64,000 bases of DNA from Terriglobia bacterium (GTDB lineage Bacteria; Acidobacteriota; Terriglobia; Terriglobales; Acidobacteriaceae): NCBI GenBank assembly GCA_020073465.1, contig JAIQFC010000023.1, positions 1 through 64,000 of the forward strand. The letters are read 5' to 3'. A program made the position numbers and the translations under genes. Numbering within the stretch: the stretch's first letter is position 1; each line of letters starts with the position of its first letter. This document shows, piece by piece, positions 22,683 through 31,909 of this stretch. A model generated the notes under the pieces. The model was not told the DNA's origin, made no database searches, and saw nothing but the letters and a program-made list of their open reading frames with translations.

Positions 22683-24482
22683 CTACGCCAGTGTGTATTT
22701 TCCCCGCTCGATCGTCTTCTGCGCGATCTGCTGGCGCAGTTCGATGGTGTTGAACGGCTCGTACTTGGCGAGTCGGCGAAGAATCGCCAGCTGCGTGCGC
22801 AACATGTCGCCATCGGCGACGGCGGCAATGACTTTTCTGGCGGCAGACTCGACCTTCTCTATCGCTTGCGATAGATAGACACGCGTCATGGCGATGGGAA
22901 GAGCGGCATCCGACTCGCCTTTTGCCTGGGCGATCTTCTGGGCGCGCAACACCGCCGATTCCATAGCATACGTCTCAATTGTCATGTCGGCGATGGCTCC
23001 CATGATCTCCTGCTGGTCCTGGATCGCCTGCATGTATTTCTGGGTGGCTGCTCCAGCGGCAAACAGGCCGAGCTTCTTGGCCTGCGCCACCAGTTTCCGC
23101 TCGTCGGCAAGCGGGCCTTCTAGGTCTTCGCTCACCGACGGACCGGAGAGAACTTCGTCCATCAGCTTTTTGATGGCGGGCATGAGCGGCAACTGGCCTG
23201 ACATGGCACGCTTCAGCAGGAATCCCGTGATGATGAGACGGTTGATTTCGTTCGTGCCTTCGAAGATGCGGTTGATGCGTGCGTCACGATAGGCACGCTC
23301 GGCGGGATATTCTTCGACGAAGCCGTAGCCGCCGTAGATCTGTACCGTCTCATCGACGACGTAGTCGATCATCTCCGAGCCCCAGACTTTGATGATTGAG
23401 CACTCGACCGCGTATTCCTCGATGGCTTTGAGGGTCTGTTTGGCGGCATCGGCGGCCGACTTGTCGACTTCGCTGAGCGCGCCATCCATCAAGGCGACCG
23501 TACGATAGACGAGCGATTCGCCCACGTAGAGCAGCGTTGCCATGTTGGCGATCTTTTCGCGCACCAAGCCGAAGTCGGCAATGACTTTGTTGAAAGCCTT
23601 GCGCTGCTTGGCATAGGCGATGGCATTTTCGAGCGAGACACGGCCTCCGCCGACGCACATGGCGCCGAGTTTGAAGCGGCCGACGTTCAGAATGTTGAAA
23701 GCGATGACGTGTCCCTTGCCGATTTCCCCGAGCAGGTTCTCGACCGGCACTTTGCAGTCGTTGAGGATGATGGGGCAGGTGGACGATCCGCGGATGCCCA
23801 TCTTGTGTTCTTCGGCGCCGATGGAGAAGCCGGGGAAGCCTTTTTCAACCAGAAATGCAGTGAACTTCTCGCCATCGACCTTCGCAAAGACGGTGAACAG
23901 GTCGGCGAAGCCGGCGTTGGTGATCCACATCTTTTCGCCGTTGAGGATGTAGTGTTTGCCGTCGGTCGAAAGCTGGGCCCGGGCGCGGCAGTTCATGGCG
24001 TCGGAGCCGGAGGTGGACTCCGACAACGCATACGCGCCAACGATTTCTCCGGCGGCCAGTCGCGGCAGATATTTCTTCTTCTGCTCTTCCGTGCCGAAAT
24101 AGACGATGGGCAGGGTGCCGATGCCGGTGTGTCCGCCCCAGGTCGTGGCGAAGCCGGCGTATTTCGCGATGTGGTCGGCGATCACGGCGGCGGTGACTTT
24201 GTCCATCTCGAGGCCGCCGTAGGCTTCAGGAATCTCTACCGAACTCAGGCCGAGTTCTCCCGCCTTCTTCAACAGATCGCGCGTGACCGAGAAATCCTTG
24301 TGCTCGATCTTCTCGACGTTGGGAATAATCTCGTTCTGCGCGAACTCTTCGGTGGTCTGACCGATGAGCTGATGCTGCTCGGTGAAATCTTCGGGCGTGA
24401 AGACTTCTTCGGGGCGCCGAGTTTCGAGCAGAAAGCTGCCGCCGGTGATCTTGGTCTTGGGAACTGCTGTCGTCGTGGACAT
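22683..24482 (-). CDS. fadE: Acyl-CoA dehydrogenase (FadE/VLCAD-like)
   Basis: A 599-residue flavoenzyme catalysing the first step of fatty-acid beta-oxidation. The segments KMWITNAGFADLFTVFAKVD, YALSESTSGSDAMN, YGGYGFVEEYPAERAYRDAR and FEGTNEINRLIITGFLLKRA are typical of the family. The extended C-terminal domain (about 420-599) is found in FadE-type and VLCAD-like enzymes. The start is the ATG at 24482 (MSTTTAVPK) with AAAGG upstream; a longer reading adds seven residues. Together with the thiolase and the FadB-like gene it forms a spread-out fadNAE set on the same strand. Confidence 0.93.
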   Translation of the reverse strand: MSTTTAVPKTKITGGSFLLETRRPEEVFTPEDFTEQHQLIGQTTEEFAQNEIIPNVEKIEHKDFSVTRDLLKKAGELGLSSVEIPEAYGGLEMDKVTAAVIADHIAKYAGFATTWGGHTGIGTLPIVYFGTEEQKKKYLPRLAAGEIVGAYALSESTSGSDAMNCRARAQLSTDGKHYILNGEKMWITNAGFADLFTVFAKVDGEKFTAFLVEKGFPGFSIGAEEHKMGIRGSSTCPIILNDCKVPVENLLGEIGKGHVIAFNILNVGRFKLGAMCVGGGRVSLENAIAYAKQRKAFNKVIADFGLVREKIANMATLLYVGESLVYRTVALMDGALSEVDKSAADAAKQTLKAIEEYAVECSIIKVWGSEMIDYVVDETVQIYGGYGFVEEYPAERAYRDARINRIFEGTNEINRLIITGFLLKRAMSGQLPLMPAIKKLMDEVLSGPSVSEDLEGPLADERKLVAQAKKLGLFAAGAATQKYMQAIQDQQEIMGAIADMTIETYAMESAVLRAQKIAQAKGESDAALPIAMTRVYLSQAIEKVESAARKVIAAVADGDMLRTQLAILRRLAKYEPFNTIELRQQIAQKTIERGKYTLA

Positions 24483-24494
24483 CGAAAACCTTTC

Positions 24495-24571
24495 AACCAC
24501 CAAGGACGCGAAGGTACACGAAGGAAGCCCTTGCGTTTCGACCTTCGTGTGGCTTCGTGTCCTTGGTGGTT
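24495..24571. repeat. Family C inverted repeat (full copy)
   Basis: AACCACCAAGGACGCGAAGG (24495-24514) with following words is matched by GCTTCGTGTCCTTGGTGGTT (24552-24571) and the preceding CCTTCGTGTG, giving a stem of nearly 30 bases with an 17-base loop. It is the most complete copy of this family in the window. Confidence 0.85.
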
Positions 24572-24577
24572 ATTGCT

Positions 24578-24820
24578 CTACTTCCAGCCTGTACCGTTCA
24601 CGAATCGCTTAATGCCGTCTTTCATGTGGACAACATTGAAGTTTATAAGCAGTCCGATGGATTTGCCACTGAGTTTCAGGTACGAAAGGATTTGGGCCTG
24701 GTGGACAGGTGAGATGCCGTCGACCGACTTGATCTCCACGACGACGAGGTCTTCGACCAGCAAGTCCATACGATAGCCGAGTTCGAGCTTCACTCCGCGG
24801 TACACGACGGGGAGGCAGGT
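24578..24820 (-). pseudogene. GxxExxY-family gene, N-terminally truncated
   Basis: The 75-80 remaining residues, (V)[16 protein letters not shown]..., match the C-terminal two-thirds of GxxExxY proteins, a small PD-(D/E)xK-like family of unknown function, including [27 protein letters not shown] and DGIKRFVNG. The name-giving GxxExxY segment is missing. An in-frame TGA (24821-24823) stands just before the homologous region, and the adjoining upstream DNA is unrelated. A GTG at 24805 could start a short product, but loss of the N-terminal half makes function doubtful. Confidence 0.75.
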
Positions 24821-24837
24821 TCACGATGGGAGAACCT

Positions 24838-25845
24838 CTAAAGAGCCAGCGGATCCGGCAGCATCGCCCGACAGGCTATGGGCGCTTCGTTCATGAGCAT
24901 CCGGTAGCGCTGCAGCACGAGATCGTAGCTTTGCTTCAGATCGCTGCACTGCTGCCCCGAGGGATTGTTCGAGCAAGCGCCCTGCATGCCCATCTTGGCC
25001 GTGCGCACCTCGTGGGCCAGCAAGGCCGCTCTCGCATTGATGCTGGCACATTCATCCGCCCTGGTTTCGCATCTGATGCCATTCCAGAATTCATCCGGGC
25101 GGCATTGAGTCTGGGCGTGGTTCACGCAAACGGCGCCATTCCAAGTCTGGTTGGGCTGGCACTGGTCAGAGCTGGTGGTTGTCGGTGGAGTTGTGGCCAC
25201 GCACTTTCCATCCTTTCCCGCCGACTGTCCGGCCGGACACTCCAGGCAGGGACCGTTGAGGCAGACTCTGCGGCGCAGGTCGGACTCGGGCGGTGGCGGC
25301 TGCACAGGAGCCTCGGCACAAGGCCCGTTCAAGCAGATTCTGCGGCGCAGGTCCGGCGCGACAGGTCTCAGTTCGCGTTCCCGGGGAGGCGCGGGTTCGC
25401 CAATGCGTGGCGACGCAATGATCCTGCCCTCGTCACCGGGGAGTTTGCGCTCCGGAATCACGCGTTCGGGGCTGGGTTCGGGAGGATGCACAATGGGGCG
25501 CGACATCGTCGATCCGCCACTCGGGCTCGGGGAGACGGAGGGGCTGGGAACGTGGCTGGGCGCCGGAGTTGGGCTCGCCGACGCATGGCTGCCCATCGAA
25601 GAATTCACAGGACTCGGGCCCGGACTGGGGCTTGGAGTCGGGCTCGGGCTCGGTGCACTGGCGTGTGACACGCTCGCGCTCGACGAAACGCTGGGTGCAG
25701 GGCTGGGCGCCGGTGCGGGCGGGGGACTGCTGGGAGCCGCGCTCGGTGGCGGACTGGGGGGAGCGCTGCTCGACGAGGAATGTTGTGTGAAGCCTGTGGA
25801 GGAGAACAGCAGGATGGCTGCAACAACCAGGCTGGAGAGCCGCAT
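24838..25845 (-). CDS. Secreted Pro/Ser-rich protein with Cys-rich repeats
   Basis: A 335-residue exported protein with a signal peptide (about 1-20). A long Pro/Ser/Ala linker (about 22-130) is followed by two copies of a DLRRR(I/V)CLNGPC repeat, then further cysteines in CQPNQTWNGAVCVN and CRPDEFWNGIRCE, two more related units. The C-terminal helix region (about 270-335) contains DLKQSYDLVLQRYRML. It looks like a surface or envelope protein with disulfide-bonded modules. I do not recognise a named family. The ATG at 25845 has AGGAGG upstream. Confidence 0.75.
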   Translation of the reverse strand: MRLSSLVVAAILLFSSTGFTQHSSSSSAPPSPPPSAAPSSPPPAPAPSPAPSVSSSASVSHASAPSPSPTPSPSPGPSPVNSSMGSHASASPTPAPSHVPSPSVSPSPSGGSTMSRPIVHPPEPSPERVIPERKLPGDEGRIIASPRIGEPAPPRERELRPVAPDLRRRICLNGPCAEAPVQPPPPESDLRRRVCLNGPCLECPAGQSAGKDGKCVATTPPTTTSSDQCQPNQTWNGAVCVNHAQTQCRPDEFWNGIRCETRADECASINARAALLAHEVRTAKMGMQGACSNNPSGQQCSDLKQSYDLVLQRYRMLMNEAPIACRAMLPDPLAL

Positions 25846-26043
25846 AAAGCACCTCCTACCAACCGCGACAGACTTTTCGTCTCACATCATTCAGACTCAG
25901 CCGACCATCTGAAGGGTAGCGCAGAACCGCGTAAAAGAGCGTAACGATTGGGTAAAGAAGTGTTGGCAAGGGCGTAGAATGGCAACCTCCCCCGGCTGGT
26001 CTTGATGCAAGGCGTCGCCCCACATGAGTGTTGGAGAGGAGTT

Positions 26044-26772
26044 ATGCATAGTTCAGACATGCAGAAGTACTGCGACCTGATGGAAGAAATTAAGAGGCGG
26101 ATGAATGTCATTGATCTGTTTCTGAGCGGTAAAGGGCACGCCGTCTACGAGCCCACAACACTTGAATCAGTTGGCTTGCAAGTACGAAAGATCCTGGAAC
26201 TGATCGCCTTTGGGTCCCTCGTTGCCAATAAAGCCGTCTATTCGGCGATCTATTTGAATTTCGCAAAGCACTGGCACGCTGGCCGCTTGCTAAGAGATCT
26301 CGCAAAGGTGAATTCCAGCTTTTATCCGAAGCCAATCGTCGAGATCCCATCAAAACAACCAGGTGTCAAGAGTGAGCTTAAGGATCGCGATCCCGACTAC
26401 TTGATCAAGGCCGACTTTGAAGAGGTCTATGACGAATGCGGTCCACTAATGCACGCTGCGAACCCGTATGGGTCGACAATCGACTACAAGCACTATCAAA
26501 GGAGTTTCCCTATTTGGCGGCAGCAGATTATCAATCTGCTGAACTCGTACCAAATTCAACTGGTAAACAACCCGAATCTCTACCTAGTCCACATGAGAGA
26601 GGATCGAGATGACAAAGTGCACTATTACGCGTTTGAACCCGCGTCAGGCCCCCGGCATAGTTCGGAAGGAGTCAGTGCACATTCTCGAAAATTCCCGCCG
26701 CGCCCATGCCGCCGCCCACGCACATGGTCACCATGCCGTAGCGGGCATTGCGCCGCTTCAGTTCGCGGATGA
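26044..26772 (+). CDS. Orphan protein with C-terminus running into the thiolase gene
   Basis: A soluble protein ([20 protein letters not shown]...) that looks genuine up to about residue 198 (KVHYYAFEP), then becomes arginine/proline-rich where it reads antisense through the end of the thiolase gene. The original 3' end was probably lost, so the present stop at 26772 is incidental. The base composition is visibly less GC-rich than its neighbours, consistent with transfer. ATG 26044 follows GGAGAGGAG. No family is recognised. Confidence 0.6.
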   Translation: MHSSDMQKYCDLMEEIKRRMNVIDLFLSGKGHAVYEPTTLESVGLQVRKILELIAFGSLVANKAVYSAIYLNFAKHWHAGRLLRDLAKVNSSFYPKPIVEIPSKQPGVKSELKDRDPDYLIKADFEEVYDECGPLMHAANPYGSTIDYKHYQRSFPIWRQQIINLLNSYQIQLVNNPNLYLVHMREDRDDKVHYYAFEPASGPRHSSEGVSAHSRKFPPRPCRRPRTWSPCRSGHCAASVRG

Positions 26773-27850
26773 TGGTTGCGGTCAGCTTTGCTCCGGTGCA
26801 GCCCAGGGGATGTCCCAGAGCGATGGCGCCGCCGTTCGGGTTCACTTTTTCCGGATCGAGTCCGGCTTCCTTGATCACCGCCAGCGACTGCGCGGCGAAA
26901 GCTTCGTTCAACTCGATCACATCGATGTCGGAGAGCTTGAGCCCCGCCATCTTCAGCGCTTTTGGAATTGCGAACACGGGGCCGAGTCCCATTTCTTCGG
27001 GCTTGTATCCGGCGGTCGCGAAGCAGACGTAGCGGGCCAGTGGCTTGATGCCCAGAGCCTTTGCGCGCTCGGCTGACATGACCACGGCAGCAGCTGCGCC
27101 GTCGGACATTTGCGAGGAATTGCCGGCGGTCACCGTGCCTTTCACGTGGAAGGCCGGCTTGAGCGAGAGCAACGCTTCGAGGGACGTGTCGGCGCGCGGG
27201 CCTTCATCCACTTTGAAAGTGATTTCGTGCTTTTTTGGTTTTGAGCCATTCGGGGTTGTAAAGCTCACGGTCACTGGGACCGTCTCGTCGTCGAACTTTC
27301 CCGCCTGGATCGCAGCCATCGCCTTCTGATGACTGCGCAGCGAGAACTCGTCGGCCGCTTCGCGCGTGATTCCGAACCGTTGGCCGACCCGCTCAGCCGT
27401 CAGGCCCATCGAGAGATACGCGTCCGGATAGTGATCGACGAGCCAGGGGTTGGGCGAAATTTTGTGGCCACCCATGGGGATCATCGACATGGATTCGGTT
27501 CCGCCGGCGACGATCACCTCGGCGCCGCCACTCATGATGCGCTCGGCGGCGATGGCGATGGCCTGCAGGCCCGACGAGCAAAAGCGGTTGATGGTCAACG
27601 CCGAGATCTCGACCGGCAGCCCGGCGCGCAGCGACGCGATGCGGGCCACATTCATGCCTTGCTCGGCCTCGGGCATGGCGCAGCCGAGGATGACGTCTTC
27701 GATATCTTTAGGATCCAGTTGGGGTACCCGCTGCAGCGCGCCCTTGATTGCGACAGCGGCCAGTTCATCGGGACGGGTGGCGCGGAGCGTACCTTTGAAG
27801 GCGCGTCCCACGGGTGTGCGGACGGAAGAAGCAATGATGACTTCACGCAT
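26672..27850 (-). CDS. fadA: Acetyl-CoA C-acyltransferase (thiolase)
   Basis: A 392-residue thiolase performing the last step of beta-oxidation. The nucleophilic C91 lies in [11 protein letters not shown]347 in [16 protein letters not shown] and the second cysteine C377 in CVGGGMGAA. The ATG at 27850 ([15 protein letters not shown]) has GGGAG upstream, and TACAAT about 30 bases further up may be its -10. In the direction of transcription it lies between a FadB-like gene (34074-36506) and an acyl-CoA dehydrogenase (22683-24482), the fadN-A-E order, but with accessory genes inserted on both sides. Its 3' end overlaps a convergent orphan gene. Confidence 0.95.
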   Translation of the reverse strand: MREVIIASSVRTPVGRAFKGTLRATRPDELAAVAIKGALQRVPQLDPKDIEDVILGCAMPEAEQGMNVARIASLRAGLPVEISALTINRFCSSGLQAIAIAAERIMSGGAEVIVAGGTESMSMIPMGGHKISPNPWLVDHYPDAYLSMGLTAERVGQRFGITREAADEFSLRSHQKAMAAIQAGKFDDETVPVTVSFTTPNGSKPKKHEITFKVDEGPRADTSLEALLSLKPAFHVKGTVTAGNSSQMSDGAAAAVVMSAERAKALGIKPLARYVCFATAGYKPEEMGLGPVFAIPKALKMAGLKLSDIDVIELNEAFAAQSLAVIKEAGLDPEKVNPNGGAIALGHPLGCTGAKLTATIIRELKRRNARYGMVTMCVGGGMGAAGIFENVH

Positions 27851-28160
27851 AGAAAACTCCCAGGGTCCATTGTAGATCGACCCAACACGGGTCTCCACTC
27901 ATGCTATTCCCTATGGGTGGGGAGTGTTCAAGTCCTCTCCTTTGAAAGCACGGGCGGTCACGCCCGCATGCGGGCTGGATTGACTTTGGAGCCGTAGCCA
28001 TAGGACAATTCGCAGCTTGGAACGACCGGGTGCGATCCGCAGCTTCCCCTTTTGAAGATCCCCGGAGTTGGTCGAAACTCCCGGCAGTAGCCTTCAAACT
28101 CGCGGTTGAACTTCGGACTTCTGGTTTCCGTCCCCCAGGAAACCGGTGAAGGGTCAACCT
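27851..28160. other. Divergent intergenic region, no gene
   Basis: The region lies between the divergent thiolase and nitrilase-like genes. A short palindrome GGGCGGTCACGCCC sits at about 27952-27965. TTGACT at about 27980 lacks a good -10 partner. Nothing else is recognised. Confidence 0.4.
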
Positions 28161-29777
28161 ATGAAGATCAGCAAGTTTCGAGAGGAATTGTCCGCCTGCG
28201 ACTGGCTGTTCGATCTTTTCGCAACCGGGTACGACTATCTGTTGAACCGGGTCGTTTCCGCCGATGACCAACTCAACCTGACTCTGTTTGAGCATGCCGA
28301 GGAACTGGGCCGCCGGCGAATCCGGCCGAGACTCGTCACCTACGATGGGGGGATCCCCCCTGAATTGTGGATGTTTCTGGGAAACTCCAGCCAGGTCCCC
28401 GACTGGAAGAATGTTCCAGACACGCAATTGGAGGACGAAGCTTTTCTACGCCGCCTGCTGGCGGTTCTTCGTCTCATCGATGAAGTCGCGGGGGATTTCA
28501 GCTACTTCAGTCACGGATTATCGGCGAGAGAGTGGCAGGGGGTGCAGAGCTTTCTGAAACTGCACCACCACGAGCTGAACCGCGACACCGACAGAACCGT
28601 GATTCTGAAGCCCCTCGCCCTGGAGGCCATGGAGTGGTGGCAAGTGGCGACCCGGCCATCCGGCCCCAAAGTGAGCGATTGGAAGCAACCGGAGATGCGC
28701 GGCCAGTTTCTGGAGCGACTCTTCAAGAACCTGTCGCGGGTCCCGAATTACGGCGAATTGAACAACTGCAATGTCACACATATTGTTGTCCCCGCCCGGG
28801 ACGATGCGGAGAAGGGACTACGAGGTCCACTCAAGATCGCGGTGGTGCCGACTATCCACGACGCGAAGGGTGACACAAGCGGCCTGAAGCTCCTCCCCGG
28901 ACCGCTGTGCATCGTGCCGGTCGACGGATCGAAATTCGTAGTCCGCGTGGAAGACAAACCTGATTTTGGGCCACTAGTGAAAAGCGTGGAGAATTCGCTG
29001 CGCACATTATGCCAGCGCGGTACCCATGTCATCGTGTTTCCCGAACTTGTGATTCCGGACCCGGTGCTCGCAAAAATCCAGGAGACTCTGCTCTCCTTGA
29101 CCAAGGCGGGCAGCCCGGGTCCTTTTTTGGTTGTGGCGGGGAGTTTTGGCAGACCCGGTCCGCAGCGCGGCGATGACTACAACACGGCCGTAGTTCTCAA
29201 CGGACGCGGCACGGTGCTCTTCCGGCAACGCAAGATGCACGCCTACACGATGTATCCTTACGAGCAGCCGAGATATAGCCTTGACAAGCTATTCGGCGGA
29301 AAACCTCGTACCGAGCAGATGCAACTGGCACCTCGGGAACTGGTGGTCTGCGATTCTCCGCAAACCGGGTTCCGCTTCAGCATCTTGATCTGCGAAGACT
29401 TCTGCCAGGCGAAGCCCGGCCCCAACCTGATTGCAGAGATGGGCGGGAACCTCGTCCTGTCTCCGGTGATGGCCGGTAGTCTCACGGAGAAATCCGGCTT
29501 CTTCAGTTCTGCGAAGTCGCTGGTGGATACGGCGGGAGCGGCGGTGGTCGTCGGCAATTCCTGCGCGCTGCCTTCACAGGAGAACGGTTTTAAGAAATCA
29601 GGTTGCGGGCTGGCGATCATGGGCTCTCCCCTCAAGGATCTTTCCGCCGCCGGCGACCTTCAAGTCAGGGTCGTAAAGCACGTTCCGGGCCAGGATTTCG
29701 TGGAATTCTCCATCCCGAATAAGTTATTAAGTATATTAGTTTCATGCTGTTGTAGATATGCAGTGTTGATAGTATAA
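28161..29777 (+). CDS. Nitrilase-superfamily protein with unknown N-terminal domain
   Basis: A 538-residue protein. The C-terminal part (about 225-500) is a carbon-nitrogen hydrolase fold with the full Glu-Lys-Cys triad: E295 in VIVFPELVIPD, K358 in FRQRKMHAYT and C411 in SILICEDFCQ. The N-terminal part (about 1-215) is helical, charged and tryptophan-containing, with no recognised motif. Such two-part nitrilases are not ordinary metabolic amidases; a signalling or defence role is possible but unproven. ATG 28161 follows GAAGGG. The last 17 residues (LLSILVSCCCRYAVLIV) come from a sudden AT-rich stretch, so the original C-terminus may have been replaced. Confidence 0.75.
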   Translation: MKISKFREELSACDWLFDLFATGYDYLLNRVVSADDQLNLTLFEHAEELGRRRIRPRLVTYDGGIPPELWMFLGNSSQVPDWKNVPDTQLEDEAFLRRLLAVLRLIDEVAGDFSYFSHGLSAREWQGVQSFLKLHHHELNRDTDRTVILKPLALEAMEWWQVATRPSGPKVSDWKQPEMRGQFLERLFKNLSRVPNYGELNNCNVTHIVVPARDDAEKGLRGPLKIAVVPTIHDAKGDTSGLKLLPGPLCIVPVDGSKFVVRVEDKPDFGPLVKSVENSLRTLCQRGTHVIVFPELVIPDPVLAKIQETLLSLTKAGSPGPFLVVAGSFGRPGPQRGDDYNTAVVLNGRGTVLFRQRKMHAYTMYPYEQPRYSLDKLFGGKPRTEQMQLAPRELVVCDSPQTGFRFSILICEDFCQAKPGPNLIAEMGGNLVLSPVMAGSLTEKSGFFSSAKSLVDTAGAAVVVGNSCALPSQENGFKKSGCGLAIMGSPLKDLSAAGDLQVRVVKHVPGQDFVEFSIPNKLLSILVSCCCRYAVLIV

Positions 29778-29784
29778 AATAGTA

Positions 29785-29836
29785 TTGACACGGATATACG
29801 TATTCTGTACATTATGACAGTGTATTAAATACGTAT
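29785..29836 (+). promoter_or_regulatory. Promoter with two ATACGTAT palindromes before the winged-helix pair
   Basis: TTGACA (29785-29790) and TACATT (29808-29813) are 17 bases apart. The palindrome ATACGTAT occurs at 29796-29803, inside the spacer, and at 29829-29836, 33 bases later (about three helical turns). This suits a repressor binding across the start site, perhaps the adjacent winged-helix proteins. The block lies in an AT-rich island (about 29715-29850). Confidence 0.6.
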
Positions 29837-29898
29837 AGTCATCTTGAACCTTAACTCTTGAGTGACGATGAACGGGACAGCATCAGCAGGGAGTAAGT

Positions 29899-30486
29899 AT
29901 GGCAAGTAGCGGCGAGCACATCAACGCCATTTCCGAAGTTTGCGATTGCCTGCGGGCGGGCAGCCTTGAAGAGAGGAGCGGCGAAGAACGGGAGCAGTTG
30001 GGGAATTTGCTGAAGGCCGCACAGCTCCAGCTACTCCACATTTTCACCGAACCGTTCACTGATCGCGTGGAAACATTCCTCTCTTGTGTGCGCCGGGCTG
30101 GATCTGTAGTAGCGGCCACGGCGGGACCGGTTCACACCAATCCCGCGTACTTTCTGGGCCAACTCGATGCCATGGCCGAACTGGCCGACCTGACCCGTCA
30201 GCAGAAGATTCCTCCCACTGCAGCGAAGGTACTGATCAACCACAGCGATGCGCCGCGAATTGCCGCCATTGTTTTTGAGCACGGCAGCATCGGTTTGACG
30301 CGGCTTGCCGAAAAGCTGGGCAAGCACTCGCAGAACCTGCACAGCATCCTCCGTGACATGCAGGCGGCACAGCTGCTGCGTCGCGATGAACTGGGGCGCA
30401 ATGTCCTGTTTTCTCCCACGCCACTGACGCGCGCCGCCATTCAATGGAGTGCAGAAGAGTCTCGCGCGCAAGAAAAAGCGGCTTGA
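29899..30486 (+). CDS. Winged-helix protein, tandem paralogue 1
   Basis: A 195-residue protein with an N-terminal helical part (about 1-110, LKAAQLQLLHIFTEPFTDRV) and a C-terminal winged-helix region (about 118-180) containing HGSIGLTRLAEKLGKHSQNL and LRRDELGRNVLFSPT. This looks like MarR/ArsR-type DNA binding. It is clearly homologous to the next gene. ATG 29899 follows GGGAG. The promoter upstream carries two ATACGTAT palindromes that may be its operator. The effector is unknown; the N-terminal half may be an oligomerisation or ligand domain. Confidence 0.75.
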   Translation: MASSGEHINAISEVCDCLRAGSLEERSGEEREQLGNLLKAAQLQLLHIFTEPFTDRVETFLSCVRRAGSVVAATAGPVHTNPAYFLGQLDAMAELADLTRQQKIPPTAAKVLINHSDAPRIAAIVFEHGSIGLTRLAEKLGKHSQNLHSILRDMQAAQLLRRDELGRNVLFSPTPLTRAAIQWSAEESRAQEKAA

Positions 30487-30529
30487 CCGCGGAACAGACA
30501 CAGAAGGGAAATTCGGGCCTGGAGTAGTT

Positions 30530-31183
30530 ATGACACAAACAGCCGAGGTTGCTGAGCAGCAGGAAACTTCCACCGACGCGATTACCATGCTTCTCGACTG
30601 CCTGCGAGCCAGCGGTCTGGAAGGGAAGAGCCATCAGGATCTGGACCGGATTCAGGATTTGCTGAACGCGGCGCAGCTGCAATTGCTCAACATTTTCACC
30701 GAGCCGCTGGTAGATCGGGTGGAGCCCTTCCTTACTTCCCTGCGCAGGGCAGGATCAATCGTGGCGACTGCCGCGGGACCGCAGGCGCACCAGGCTCCGG
30801 CCTACTATCTGGGTCAATTGGACGCGATGGCGGAACTGGGAGAACTGACCCGCCGACAAAAGATTCCGCAGGCAGCGGCCAGGGTGCTGATCAACTTCAG
30901 TGATGCTCATCGCATTGCCGCCATTGTTTTTGAGCACGGCAGCATAGGTTTGGCGCGGCTGGCCGACAAGCTGGGCAAGCCTTCTCAGAACCTGCATGGC
31001 ATTCTGCGCGAGATGCAGGCCGCCCAGTTGCTGCGTCGCGATGATCTCGGACGGAACGTCCTCTTCTCTCCTACTCCGCTTACCCGGGCTGCGATCCATT
31101 GGGGAAATGAAGAAGCCTCTTCAGCACCTTCGTCAGCGGCCGCGGCGGTGTCGGGCAGCAGGTCTCAGGCCGGAGCCGATTGA
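30530..31183 (+). CDS. Winged-helix protein, tandem paralogue 2
   Basis: A 217-residue paralogue of the preceding gene, sharing long stretches such as AAQLQL, YLGQLDAMAEL, RIAAIVFEHGSIGL and NVLFSPTPLTRAAI, so the pair arose by tandem duplication. It differs at the N-terminus (MTQTAEVAEQQETSTDAITM) and has an Ala/Ser-rich tail. ATG 30530 follows GGAG, 43 bases after the first gene's stop, so one transcript is likely. The strong similarity of the winged helices suggests the same or overlapping DNA sites. Confidence 0.78.
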   Translation: MTQTAEVAEQQETSTDAITMLLDCLRASGLEGKSHQDLDRIQDLLNAAQLQLLNIFTEPLVDRVEPFLTSLRRAGSIVATAAGPQAHQAPAYYLGQLDAMAELGELTRRQKIPQAAARVLINFSDAHRIAAIVFEHGSIGLARLADKLGKPSQNLHGILREMQAAQLLRRDDLGRNVLFSPTPLTRAAIHWGNEEASSAPSSAAAAVSGSRSQAGAD

Positions 31184-31233
31184 TGCTGGGCTTTGGGAAC
31201 TGATCCACGATCGGTCGTGCGTGCGCGCGAGAT

Positions 31234-31779
31234 TCACTTGGCAGGAGCGTAGAAGTAGTAGTCCGCGGTGTAACTGCTCTTGGCTTCGGCGCCTTTGTGA
31301 GATTCGTCACAGCCATCGGCCGGCGGCTTGCCGCCGTGGGTGTGGACGCGCTGAATTGTCGTCACGCTCGTGAGCACGCCTTTTCCGGAATGACTCACAG
31401 CGTTGACCAGTAGCCACGGGATCGAATCGGGGTCCAACGAATCTACGTGGGCGGCAGCTTTGCCGGTGACTTCACTGCCATCTTTCAGTTTCCATGTAGG
31501 GCCGGCGGAATGCTGACCGATCACTTTGTCGTTCCGGTCGTGCAACTCAGCCTCAGGCGCTTTGAGCGTCCAAGTGAACTTGCCGTCAGCGTCAGCCTGG
31601 CAGGCATAGATCTGCGAGCCAGAGGCACGTGCGAACAGGACAACTTCCAAGCCTGCAGGAACCTGAATCGCGTCCGGAACGTCGGGCGCAGTTTCTTTCT
31701 GCGCGTTCGCCAGAGGGAGTCCGAGGAGGGCTGCGATTCCGATGATCGCGGCGGCACAAGCTGACAGCAGCCTTCGCAT
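31234..31779 (-). CDS. DUF3455-family secreted protein
   Basis: A 181-residue protein with a signal peptide (about 1-27, MRRLLSACAAAIIGIAALLG) and a DUF3455 domain: VPAGLEVVLFARASGSQIYAC, FTWTLKAPEAELHD, GPTWKLKDGSEV and RVHTHGGKPPADGCDESHKG. The family is exported and uncharacterised. The ATG at 31779 has no ribosome binding site; TACAAT ends six bases upstream, so the mRNA is probably leaderless. A TTG seven codons upstream is a weak alternative start. It converges on the winged-helix pair. Confidence 0.8.
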   Translation of the reverse strand: MRRLLSACAAAIIGIAALLGLPLANAQKETAPDVPDAIQVPAGLEVVLFARASGSQIYACQADADGKFTWTLKAPEAELHDRNDKVIGQHSAGPTWKLKDGSEVTGKAAAHVDSLDPDSIPWLLVNAVSHSGKGVLTSVTTIQRVHTHGGKPPADGCDESHKGAEAKSSYTADYYFYAPAK

Positions 31780-31909
31780 GGGGCGATTGTAACGCAGCAA
31801 GCTTCAAGGATCGGAATCTCCGCCGTTTGAAAACCGTGAAGGGGGCCCGCCCTCAAGGGGATGGACCCCTGCAGCACGGAAGCAAAGGCAGGCCAGCCCC
31901 AACCAGTGC

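Noticed and set aside
28161-29777. Reverse transcriptase-nitrilase defence protein
   Set aside because: The nitrilase triad is present, but no YxDD motif or other reverse transcriptase blocks occur in the N-terminal part or nearby.
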